Source: Neurospora tetraspora
Lineage: Eukaryota; Ascomycota; Sordariomycetes; Sordariales; Sordariaceae
Direction: 5' to 3'
DNA: 64,000 nucleotides
Assembly: GCF_033439725.1 (NCBI RefSeq)
Contig: NW_026944384.1
Location: forward strand, 4,712,001-4,776,000
Each line of letters opens with the position of its first letter. Position 1 is the stretch's first letter. Positions 36,501 through 47,217 of the stretch are shown here, piece by piece. The notes beneath the pieces are model-generated. The model had not been told where the DNA came from. It worked only from the letters and a program-made list of their open reading frames with translations, and made no database searches. Both the position numbers and the translations under genes were made by a program.

Positions 36501-39267
36501 AGAAAAGCTCCACGATCGGGTGAGGCAGATGCGGCAGATGTTCCAGTATCTGGATCAACCGGAATACGCGCAACACTTGAGCCTGGGTAACCCCTTCGTG
36601 GAGACATGTATGCCACAATACACATTGGTGGGCGAAGTCGATGTCCCGTTGAAGACCGTCTTTGAGAGCCGGGTACAAGACTTCACCCTCGACGTGACAT
36701 CCCCGCACACATCACACGCTATTGGCATGATCAAGCTGGCGTTAGAACCTTCCAGCGCGAGGGCGCCGACAAATACGCTCAAGTTTAACGTGGTCATGCA
36801 CGAGATGATCGGATTCGCTGAACGCGAAGGCACAGAGGTGCACGCCCAGCTTTTTATCCCTGGCATTTCTGAGGAGGACGGTATTACCACCACCCAGATG
36901 ATCAGGGACTTTGACGAGGGGCCCATCCGGTTCGAGAGCGTTCATAGTATGAGCATTCCGCTGTTTGCGTCTCAAGACACGTCGTTGAGGGTGGCTATTT
37001 TCGCCAAGGTTTCAGCGATGCATCTTGACAAGCTGCTCAGCTGGGATGACATGCGCGATGCGGTACCGATGTCCCAAAGCAAGTCGAAGGGTGCAAGAAT
37101 CAACGAATCCCACTTCTACACCGAGGAGAAGCACGACTTGCTTGCGCGGGTACAGATACTGGAGCTGAACGAGGAGGGCGATTATGTGCCCGTCGAAGTT
37201 ACACAGACAAGCGAGCTTGATAACGGCACGTTCCAGCTTCATCAAGGGCTGCAAAGACGGGTCGCCATCACCGTTACCCATAGCTCGGGCGATGCTCTAC
37301 CATGGAACGATGCAAAATCTTTGCGCGTCGGCAAGATTGCACTCCTGGATAGCGCAGGCAAAACACCCGACATGGGCTCTGCCAGTCCTCCTCTGCCCCT
37401 TCGACTCGTATCTGAGCCTACGTTCCGGGTGAACGCCAATGGAACCCGGAGCGTTACCCTGATCGGACAGTGGGACTCTAGTCTTCATAATTCGTTGTTG
37501 CTCGATCGTGTCACGTCAGAAAAATACCGCGTGCAAATGACTGTCTCCTGGGAGATCGATTCGGAGAAGCTCGCCGAGCCGATCAAGTTCTCTCTTCCGG
37601 TTGCCGTCCAGATCGTGTCTCGCAACTTCGTCCGCCAAACGTCCATGTTCTCCTCGCTCTGGCAGAACATTCGCATCGTCCATTCTTCCACAGGTATCTT
37701 CACGGTGCAGATGCGCCCGGCGCCTATCAAACGCGTCGGTGACCTATGGCGAATGAGTAGCCAGCATGACTATGTCAAAGGCGAAGAGAACCTTGGGACT
37801 TGGACGCCAAGGGGCGTGTCACTCGTGGCAGACTACATCACTGCACGGAAGAAGAAGAGGATGATGACGGAGCTTACTGCGGTGCAAGGGTGCTTGAGAA
37901 AGCTTGGATTTAGTGATCCGAATGACTTGTCGAATGGAGTGGATGATGTAGAGGACAATTCTGATCTGCCACCACCTAAAACCAATAGTGAGACGGACTC
38001 CATTGCTGAGCTACTGAAAGATGACCCGCCAGAGGTGTCTGAGCTGTCGCCGTCCCAAGAACGAGTGTCTCCAAACGACGAAGCTGCACCAAGCGCCGAG
38101 TCAAAGGAGGAGGAGCATGAAAATGGTGCAGAACCCAATCAACCCACGCCAGACGCCACCGACTCCGCCAAACCTCCTTCGGAGTATACGGACGCTCAAA
38201 CCTATCTTCTCAATCGTTGCCTCGAGCTCTGGCAATGCTACCCAGACCCAACAGTCAAGATCCTCAGCCCTGCTAATACCGACCCGCCTACTGATGGCTG
38301 CGCCGACTCCAATTCTGATCAGAATTCCACCTTGGAGTTTATGGCCTCCGTCATCCGCGTGCCCAAGAACCCCACCGTCCTCAAGGGTGGCTACCTCCTT
38401 GTCCCCAACAACGATGCGACCAAGTGGAACAAACGGTTCGTCGAGCTGAGGAGGCCATATCTCCACATCCACAGCGTCGCAGATGGAGAGGAGATCGGGA
38501 TCGTCAGTCTGAGGAACTCGCGCGTCGACAGCCAACCGGGGATATTAGGTTTGCTGAACGATGACTATGGCGCTGGGGGATCTGATGATGGTTACGGGTC
38601 ACTAGACAACCTGAACGGAAACATGGACAACCACCGAGCCACTAACGGTCGCTCAAGTGGGCTCCTAGACACCATTATGAGTGGTAGTTCGGGCGGCTCG
38701 GGAGGCAGGACATCCAACAGCAACGTCAGCACAACACCCCAACAACGCCGCTCACCCACCTCCCTCCTCATCTCCTCCCTCTGGCCCACCTTCAGCCCAC
38801 TCCCTTCGCCCAACCCGACGACTTCCGCAGCCAGGAGCAGCAACGGCAGGCTAGCAAGCGGCGGTAGCAGAGCATCAGCCGTTTCCCTCCGCAGCAACAC
38901 CAGCTCCCCGGCGTCATCCACAGGCACGCTTGCCACCAACACCAACACCAACGGACCCTCACCATCGTTGGGACCTCCTCATCATCAACAAGGTGGTGCT
39001 GGTGGTGGACTCTCCCGCCTGAGCGAGCGGCTGCAGGCAGGCGTGTTCGCCATCTACGGGACGGACAACACGTGGCTGTTTGCGGCGAGGAGCGAGAAGG
39101 ACAAGATGGCTTGGATTTGGAAGATTGATCAGAGTTATATGATGACTAGTCCGAGCGCGAGCGTGGCGGGGAGTAGAGCGGGGAGTGCAAGGGGCAGTAG
39201 GGCGGTGAGTCCGAGTCCGGGGGCGAGGAGGACGAGCGCGAGGGTTAGTCAGTTGAGGTTGAGTTGA
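33516..39267 (+). CDS. uncA: Kinesin-3 motor (Unc104/KIF1 family)
   Basis: Plus-end microtubule motor that carries endosomes and other vesicles in hyphae. Exon 1 (33516-33594) codes MAPGAAPMGGGGNIKVVVRC and continues RPFNGR; exon 2 runs from 33728 to the stop at 39267 with no further intron needed, 1872 residues in all. The motor domain (about 12-370) has P-loop GQTGSGKS (110-117), NETSSRSH and DLAGSE. Then come a FHA domain (about 500-600), a coiled coil (755-835), a KIF1-type central region, and a C-terminal PH domain starting VLKGGYLLV (about 1563-1835). The PH domain is split by a Ser/Gly/Asn-rich insert of about 155 residues (38550-39015) between SLRNSRVDSQPG and QAGVFAIYGTDNTWLF. Family identity is secure. 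Confidence 0.95.
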
Positions 39268-40860
39268 TTTTTGCCCATGAAGATGGTGATGGTTGGGGGG
39301 TGGAGCAAGAAGGGATTGTTAATGGGGAAAGAAGAAAGGGATGGATGGGATGGGTAGCGGAAGTTTGGTTGTTGCTGCTGCTGTTGCTGCTGCTGCTTGC
39401 TTGGTACATTACGTGCATTCAGGGATACCCAGTGGGAAATATAGACATCATTATCGTGCGAACTCTGTTTTATATCTTGGTTCTTCTTGGTCTTTTTGGT
39501 TGTATATATCTCTGTTGCTTGCTTGCGCTCTAGCTTGACGAGATTCAAGCATGATATATATACATATCCGTGTAAGAGATGCTGAACATGCATATTTAAA
39601 TATGACGGCTTTTATCTAGCGACCGCCGCCATTGTTTATGTTTTGCCGAATCGGGAAGAAAGCCTTCAGGGGCTTGCCGGGCCCGGGCTCGGGCTGCCTC
39701 CCGGCACAGCTCACGGCCGGAAATACTATTTTTGACAAAGCCACTCCGAGACTGGTTTTGGACATTCGACACTCGCTCAGCGCCGGCCTATCATGGGCCA
39801 CGGTGGCATGGTAAGGGAACATCAACAAGCCGACTGACTCCCCAATGCTTTCGCCAGGCTTAGGGTTAGGGTTTCACCTGTGATGTTGTTCAGTTCTCTT
39901 GTAAGCCAGGTTGACAGCTTCATCTTGTGTGAGCTTGGATAGCTGGATGGGAGATCAGTGGGGCATCCACCGCGAACCTGAATATCAAGCGTGGGGCCCT
40001 TGTCTTTTAAATACCTCTATGCGCTATCAGCCGCTCGCTTCAAGGACAAGGAGTCCTGTTAATACCGGTGGTTGGCTACATTTTCCTTCATTGCTGTCTA
40101 ACTGTGGCTTATGCTCTTTGCCCTCCCACGACACCTTACCGCAGTAGACTGCCCCTCTGTGTGCTACCAATATTATGTACGCATATGGTCCATGATCAGT
40201 AGAAGTTTGTCGCGGTGGCTGGGCCAGTGCTAGGGTGGGGACGAGTGGCCGCCGTGCCCGGGTTTGGGCTGCGCCTTCGTCATTCGGGTCCAGTCCCTCC
40301 TCCTCGATGCGCTGCACGACAGGCGGGCACCCTGGTTGGTGACCCACTTCCGTTCGGGGGTTTCCACTTGCCAGGCACTTGCGACAAGACAAGATTCAGA
40401 CGAAGACGCTCAAACCACATCTTGCACGACATCGCCAACCTCCTCTTCTTCCCTTGGACCAGCTCAGCTAGCTGTCTGTTTTCCAGCGCTTTACCCTTCA
40501 GGATATCTGTCGTCTGACCTCCAAGAGTCTGTACCGTCATCAGCAAACACTTCGGGTTGCTCTGTCACAAGGCTGTTGCACGCGCGCGCATCGCACCATC
40601 GCACATACATTGCATCGACATTGCACATTGCCCTGATCCCAACCCGGGCCTTCGTACCTGCCGTTACGGCTGTCATCCCAACTTCGAAACCGGCCTAGCA
40701 GAGCATAGACGCCCCGAGTCTCAAGAGCTTAATTCGACGACCGTGATACATCGAGGAACCAACCCAACCCCTCCAGCGCTACACCGCGGTGTTGCCAGTT
40801 GAAACAAACAACAAATAAAACATATCAACACCACCGACTCATCATCACAGATTGGCAACA
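39268..40860. other. Intergenic between kinesin and MARVEL-like genes
   Basis: Contains the kinesin 3' end, an interrupted GCT/GTT repeat at 39372-39397, two copies of TTAGGG at 39860-39871, and the promoter of the downstream gene. Two CT-rich segments at 40430-40510 suggest a leader. No gene seen. Confidence 0.4.
39860..39871 (+). repeat. Two tandem TTAGGG units (telomere-like box)
   Basis: TTAGGGTTAGGG followed by TTT matches the telomere repeat of filamentous fungi. Only two units are present, so this is not a telomere; it could be a promoter telobox or chance. Confidence 0.5.
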
Positions 40861-42111
40861 ATGGGCTGGAAAGCTTGGGAGCTCGACCCGGAGAAGATCC
40901 CCCTCTTCAAATTGATCTTCCACGTTGCCCAGATTGTTTTGGCCTTTGTAGTATGGTGTTTGGAGATTGCCGTCTTCAAGGCTGATAAGGTGCCCATCAA
41001 TGGCCAAATTGGCTGGACCTTTGCAGTGGTACGTCGAACTCACGTATTTCCAATAGAGGAAAACCAGAGACTGATTTTGCCAAACCACAGTTCTTCATTT
41101 CGATACCCGCGTGGATCTACCTAGGCATGGCCCCGCGCTTCCCTCGGACACGCAAGCTCGCCCAGCCGCATGCCATGCTCGCTGTTGACGCCGCATTCGC
41201 CATCATCTGGATTTCTGCCTTTTCCACCCAGGCTGCATTTAATACTGCTGGATCATGCATGTCTGTATGCGGCATCAGCAAGGCCATCGTCGGTCTTGGC
41301 TTCTTTGTTTTGTATGTCCCACCAGCGAGCGCAAAGACCCCCCTCGACCCCCTCACTAACAAATCTGATATTCAGCCTCTTCTTCTGTGTCACCACGTTC
41401 CTGAGCATCTACACCCTCATGTATTACAAGTGGAACAACCGCCTCCCCGGCTACGACAACCTGCACGCCCGCAACCAGAACATCGACCCCGACAAGGCCG
41501 CCTTTTCGCTCGCCCCCCACGACGAAGAAGCCTACGCGCCCGTCAACATGAACGACCGGGACGACGAGCACAGCCAGATCGGCGGCGGAATCGGCGGCCA
41601 CTCGGACTACGACGACACCAACACGCACCTCGGCGGCCAGATGGGCGGCGGCGGCGGCGGACGCTCCGACTACTCAGACCCCTACGGCGCCCCGACGGCT
41701 AGCAGCCTCTCGGTCGACCCGTACCGGGGCCACACGCCCCTGAGCAACATGACGCCCGATCCGTACCGCGGCCAGACCCCTCTGAGCATGAACACGGCCC
41801 ACACGGTCGACCCGTACCGCGGCGCCACCCCCCTGACCGATTTATCTGCTGACCCATACAACCGCGGCGTGACGCCGAGCTACCTGGGAAGCCAAACCAG
41901 CCGGTACGGCGCCAGCTCGGTGGCGCCGTCGGAGAACCCGTTCAGGCAGGATAACCCGTTTGATAATGACAACGACTATCAATCCTCCGTCGGCGGCGGG
42001 AGCAGGTATGCGCCGCCTAGCGTGCATGATGGGGACTACGAGGATGAGCCATCGACGAGATTCCCCGCCGCCCCCTACGGCCGGGTAGGAATCGAACGTG
42101 GGAACGTGTAA
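40861..42111 (+). CDS. Four-TM MARVEL-like membrane protein with DPYRG repeats
   Basis: Integral membrane protein of unknown function; MARVEL-type proteins sit in the plasma membrane or secretory vesicles. Exons 40861-41028, 41091-41311 and 41376-42111 join to 374 residues. The join FFVF|LFFCVTTF restores a continuous helix. Four hydrophobic segments lie at about 17-38, 48-68, 80-103 and 113-137, spaced as in the MARVEL domain. The cytosolic tail (about 145-374) is Asp, Gly and Ser rich and carries four diverged repeats around DPYRGHTPLS, DPYRGQTPLS, DPYRGATPLT and DPYNRGVTPS, then NPFRQDNPFDND, reminiscent of endocytic NPF motifs. The start is the first ATG in a good context (CAACAATGG). Topology and family are inferred from hydrophobicity. 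Confidence 0.85.
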
Positions 42112-43241
42112 AAAGGGATAAAAGAAGAAGGGAGGGGAACTGAAGTCATGGGATTTGGAAGAGCTGGACTTGGCTGGTTGACTTTGGATTTGGAAGCGGA
42201 TAAAATACCGGGTAGCCAAGGTATACGCTGCAGCATGCTTAGGTCATGTGTAAAGTGTCTTGGCTACCTGCTTTCTCTTTTGTTACTTATGGGGGCTGGC
42301 TGGCATTAGACGAAACATTTGGGCTTTTTCTTCTGTATGTATGTGTGTAGGCTTTTGCTTTATGGGGTGTCGTTGGCGAGGCGTCACAGGTCCTTGTTGA
42401 TTTATCATGCATGAAAAAAGGAGAGAGATACCTTTATGATTCAACGACAACAAATCACATGGTTCCCATATCGGCTCCGTTGAAATGTTTTATCTATGCC
42501 ATTCTCTTTATGTCCCCCTTCGTTGTGGATATCTAGTATATGACTCTAGGTGGTATACAATACGATATATGTGGCTGAATTGACTCTAAATTCTTTCCAT
42601 GTACTTTGAGAAACGCCTAAAACGCCCGTGGCCTTCGTGAATAGTATGTATGCTGCACAGAAAATCCTGACCCCCGTCCCGTCATCCTTTTTGCTTTCTC
42701 TTATTATCGCTGAGCAAGGGAGCGGAAGTTAAAATAGTTCCGTCATGGTTGCCGTGCGGGTTGCGACGTTGACCAATGGAGTCCTCTTTTCCACGGTTGG
42801 GATTGGGATGGGGGACTTGGGACAATTTGTCCGCCTTTCCACGAGAGCGTCGCCCCATGAAACAAAAAGTGATGAGGCGACAGTGGCGGGGGGAAGAAAG
42901 AGAGATTCAACGGCTGCTCCCTAAACCAGCTTCTCCAGTCCGAGAGAGCTCGGGAGAAGAGAGATTTGGACTTGTCTCTCTCTCTTTCTCTGACTGGTGC
43001 AAAGCGAGTTGAAGCTCTCTTACTCCCTCCCGCCGGCTCTCCTAGCCCAGCCTACTGGATGAGGCTGGACATTGGTCCAAACATCTGTCGTCCAGGCTCT
43101 CTCGCCTCTACCCTTCTCTTCCCAGCACGAACCCAACACCCCATTGCACAGTAATCACACTCCAAAGGTGGCGGTGTTCACATCACACTCGCGCATGCAA
43201 TTTGCCCCCTTCTTCCTTCCCTCGTTTCTTCGTCCATTTCC
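42112..43241. other. Convergent 3' intergenic region
   Basis: Between the ends of the MARVEL-like gene and the minus-strand Nop16 gene, so 3' untranslated sequence only. Nothing further recognised. Confidence 0.45.
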
Positions 43242-44018
43242 TTACTGCAACAAGCCAGCCTTCTTCAACCGCTTGGCAATATCACCCTTGGTCTGCTGCA
43301 TCGGGTTCAGCTTAGGATCGCGCACCATGGCCGCCACATCGTCGCCGTGCTTAGCCACCAGCCTCTGCAGCCACTCGAGCTCGCGCTCGCTCTGGTACCG
43401 CACCGTCTTCTCCACGGGGCGCGACGCCTCCTCCTCGAGCATCCGGATCACCTCGGGCCGGCTGCTCTGGGCAATCATCTCTTGGCGATCGTCGCTGATG
43501 CCGTTCCATTCGATATCGTGGGTCGGGTTTCTAGGCTTGGGTTCCTCGGATTCGGAGTCGGACTCGATCTCGTTGAGCGGGTCGTTGAGCGGGTTGTCCG
43601 AGCGCAGGACCTTGACGATCTTGCCCGAGGCGTCACGCTCGACCTTGACCTCGCGCACCTCGAGCAGGCCGCGGTCGATCGACTTGACGGCCAGGGGGTC
43701 GTCCTTGGTGATGCCGGCGTAGTTGGCGGCTGCCGACTTCTTGGCCATGCCACCGGCGGCGGTGCCGAGCTTGGCGACGAGACCGAAGCGGGAGTAGTTC
43801 TGAGAGAGGGTCTCCTTCTTGTTCCTGTAGTACATCAAATTTAGATGTCAGTACTCAATCTTCTCGAAACTTAGAGGAAAAACGGGAGAATAAGGTACTG
43901 ACCAGGCCTTGGCAACGATACCGCTGCCCTGGGGGTTCAAGTGCTTCTTCTTGATGGTGTGCGTCTGGACGGTGGCGCGAGACGAGCGCTTCTTGCGCTT
44001 CTGGAGTTCTCTGCCCAT
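43242..44018 (-). CDS. nop16: Nop16, nucleolar 60S ribosome biogenesis factor
   Basis: Component of pre-60S particles in the nucleolus, needed for 25S rRNA processing. Two exons, 44018-43903 and 43824-43242, join KAW|NKKETLSQNY to 232 residues, the usual fungal length. The basic N-terminus MGRELQKRKKRSSRATVQ is characteristic of the family, and the segment RFGLVAKLGTAAGG follows soon after the splice. The central acidic stretch ESDSESEEPKPR is followed by the conserved C-terminal helices with LEEEASRPVEKTVRYQSERE, LQRLVAKHGDDVAAM and DPKLNPMQQTKGDIAKRLKK. The start is the first Met, with intron 1 (GTCAGT donor) directly after residue 38. Nothing unusual was seen. Confidence 0.95.
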
Positions 44019-47000
44019 TGTTGGTGTGGTTTCCGGGGGAAAGGTACTGAGTGTTGTTGCTGAAAGGACAGGAGTTCGACTGCCAAAATACTGGAAAAGA
44101 AGAAGGCGGGGTGGGAGTGAAACAGGCAAAAACGATGACGGCGACGACGACAACGAAGGCGGAAGTTGACCAAAATTTCTGGGGAAACAACCCCAGAGAA
44201 CTCGATTGAACTGGAACTGCAATGGCTCCTGTCCGATAAGAGAATTATAGTGGGGCCGCTGTCTGTTATCGGCACCAGTGCTGAACTTTGTTACTTCAGT
44301 CTGGTCGCCAGCTGGCAAGACAGAGGGCCGTAACAAAGATACAGTCCCTGAGTGTAATGGTGTATCGTATGTAAGCACGTAAGTTACGCTCCCTCAGCTC
44401 TCCAATGCTCTTATCTCTTGCCTTTATCACCATCACCCGTTCGTTCGTCAACGAGGTCTTCTCTTAAGAGTAATGATGGCACTTGCAAGTACCTAACGAT
44501 CAATCCCTCGGGGATTGGACCCCCAAACTTCATAGCCACAGCCACGGCTTCTTGCCCCTTTGGTGAGGCGCCAGCGGCCGCGCCAGTCACCAAGACGGGC
44601 AACATCGTGACCACCATCCACAACCACCACCTCACCATCATCACCATGATCGTCACCAATTGGAGATATGAAAGGACTTATAACCAATTGTTAGCATGCC
44701 TACCTACGCACTTTGCAGGTTTCCCGGAAGGGTAACTCACTCCCGTCCCGTCCCCGAACCTCCTCCGTGGCCTCCGCCACCATCCATCCATTCACGCAGG
44801 CACGCAGCAGGTCAACCTGAAATCTCATTTCTTCAAACTCAACCCGCCTCCGCAAATGTTGGCCCTCGCACTTCCGAAGACGTTCGGTATGCGAAATAAC
44901 TGGTGACATGTTTCATTGAAGTACTTCAGTCATCAATCACCCTGCGACATGCCGGACAATGCCCGAAGAGCCCGGAGGAACACTCTCAAAATGGGAAGCC
45001 GTTCGACCATGGGGGCATAGCGGCCAGCCAATTGTCTTTCACCGTTTCCTAGGCGTTTATACCTAAACAGTGACCCAGGTCGTCCTTCAACTTCCCCAAT
45101 TCCCTTCCCACTCCCCTCCCACACTCACTCCGCGAACCCCATCCAACCCCAATGCAACATCGAGACATTCAAACCTCGTGAGGAGGAGCGTCTGCTGGAA
45201 TAACCGCCTTCCTCTTTAAGCTTAGGGCGGGACTCAGCCATGAGTTTTGTCGAAATGAGCGGGGGATTGGGATACAGCCAGCGGGATGTGGGAGGAGGAG
45301 GTATATACTTCTCAGTACCTTCTACTTGGACACGCGAGTTGATGATGGGTAGGTACCTCTAGGTGAGCACCGTGAGGTAGGATATTTGAGTGGTAACGAG
45401 TGAAAAGGGAACCTTTTGAGTAGTATCACCTCATGCTTGGAGATAACTGTGAGTTTGAGCAAGAGTTTTTCTGGACTTAACTCGGTCTGTCAGTCAGTCA
45501 GTCACAGAATTCACGATCGATCTCCGTCGACGACAGCGTGAGAAGGACGGGCGGGGAATTCGGGGCGGACACACAAAGGTAATCGCCCGTCTCACACACT
45601 CAGATCGACCTCTTTCCCCTCTCACGAATGTCTCGAATCTGCAACAGAACGTGGAAGTCTTGCGTCTCCAGATCTTGAGTTTTAGTTTCTACTGTGTAGT
45701 ATTCTCTTCTTCGCCCCCTCTCCTTAGTTCTCTGGAGATTTCACGGCCTACTGCACCGGATGCCGCGAAGAGTCTAGGCAAGGCGCTACCCCGGATTTTG
45801 AGATGTACGTACGTAAGTTGGTGAGTGATCTTTCTCCTCGGGGCTTTTGACAGTCGGTTGATGATCGAAATGAGCATCTACCTAGACCAACCAATATCAC
45901 CATCAACCGAGTTTCAGTACTCAGCAGCTACCTACCTACCTACCCACCTACTTGTTTCCAATTGCTCTATCTCCTTTGTCTGTTCTTTTTAGAGTTCTTA
46001 GGTACAGCATAAGCAGGGCAGGTAGAGCTCATAGCTATGAAATCCCCCGTCAAATCGACGATGCCTTCGTCTACCTCACCGCCGTCATGCCACTCACCAT
46101 TTGCCCACTCACACTTCACAGTCACACACACACACCTCTACACCTCTCAGCCCACAGCTTATGGAATCATTCATGCTCTCCTTCCCGAAATTCGTCCGCC
46201 CCTCCCCCCATCATCACCAAGCTCACACGCAGTATGATGGAACACTGCGATCTTTTTCTCATTCCCATTCCTTGTGACAGAGGATGAGTGGGCGGCAGTA
46301 GCAGGCAGGAGTCAAGCATTTCCATACCTTGCAAGCATCTAGAATACCTCCCAGGACCAGACCCCCAAAGAAAGGACTTTAAAGGCAGGTAGTATTTAGA
46401 TATGAGTACATGCATACTCCCCTGTTCGATGGGCACTGTTACTTGTGTAGCTACGGTACCATCTTGCGTTTCTCGGTAGACCTCTGAGTACCACTCAGGC
46501 ATTATACCCAAGTCGGTAGCCAAGACGAAGGATTACGATGATGCCATCGCCGCGGTAACCTTGGCGATGTATGTACCTTCCAATGTATGTCGGTAAGTAT
46601 GGGGGATAACCCGACATGGCGGATAGGAACGGTGGAAAAAGAACCGAGAGAAGGCGGGTTTCCGAACCGAAATGCCATCGAAAGCCGATGAAGGAAGGAA
46701 CGGGCGTGGTCGATGGAGCCTGTCGAACCCCCGCGATCAACGTAGGAACGAGTGTCAGGGTCCTTTGATGCGCCCCATGGCTCCTTCCTTTGTCTCGCTG
46801 TTCGGGCATAGAACCTCAGTTCGGATCGGTGTGCAGTAGTAATTTTGTTCATTTCTCTCGACGGGCAAGAACCAGATGCCTGCCCAACTAGCTTCTCTTC
46901 CTATCCGAAGCTAAACAAAACCACAAACCAAAAGAGCAAACCCTTTCCCGTATGCTCCCCCACCCGTCATCCCATGCATCCATCCCTGGTCATATATGCA

Positions 47001-47217
47001 TATAGTAGTACATGTAAAGGAAGGCTATTTTTTGTGTGTGCCTAAGCGCCGTGACCAGACCCAAACCAAACAAGTAATCCGAAAACAGAGAGATCCCGCT
47101 CCCAAAAGATGGACAAAACACCAGTAAGTAGTAATAGCAGCAGTAAGCCAAAGCAACCAACCCCCTTTCACCTGTTCATGCTGAACATACAATCACCCCC
47201 ATGCCGCCTTTTGAATG
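44019..47217. other. 3.2-kb intergenic region
   Basis: Begins with the Nop16 promoter and ends at the 3' side of the zinc-cluster gene. It contains TACC/GGTA-rich short repeats (45340-45380, 45925-45950) and a CA run near 46126. Overlapping short ORFs have no family match. No RNA gene found. Confidence 0.4.
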
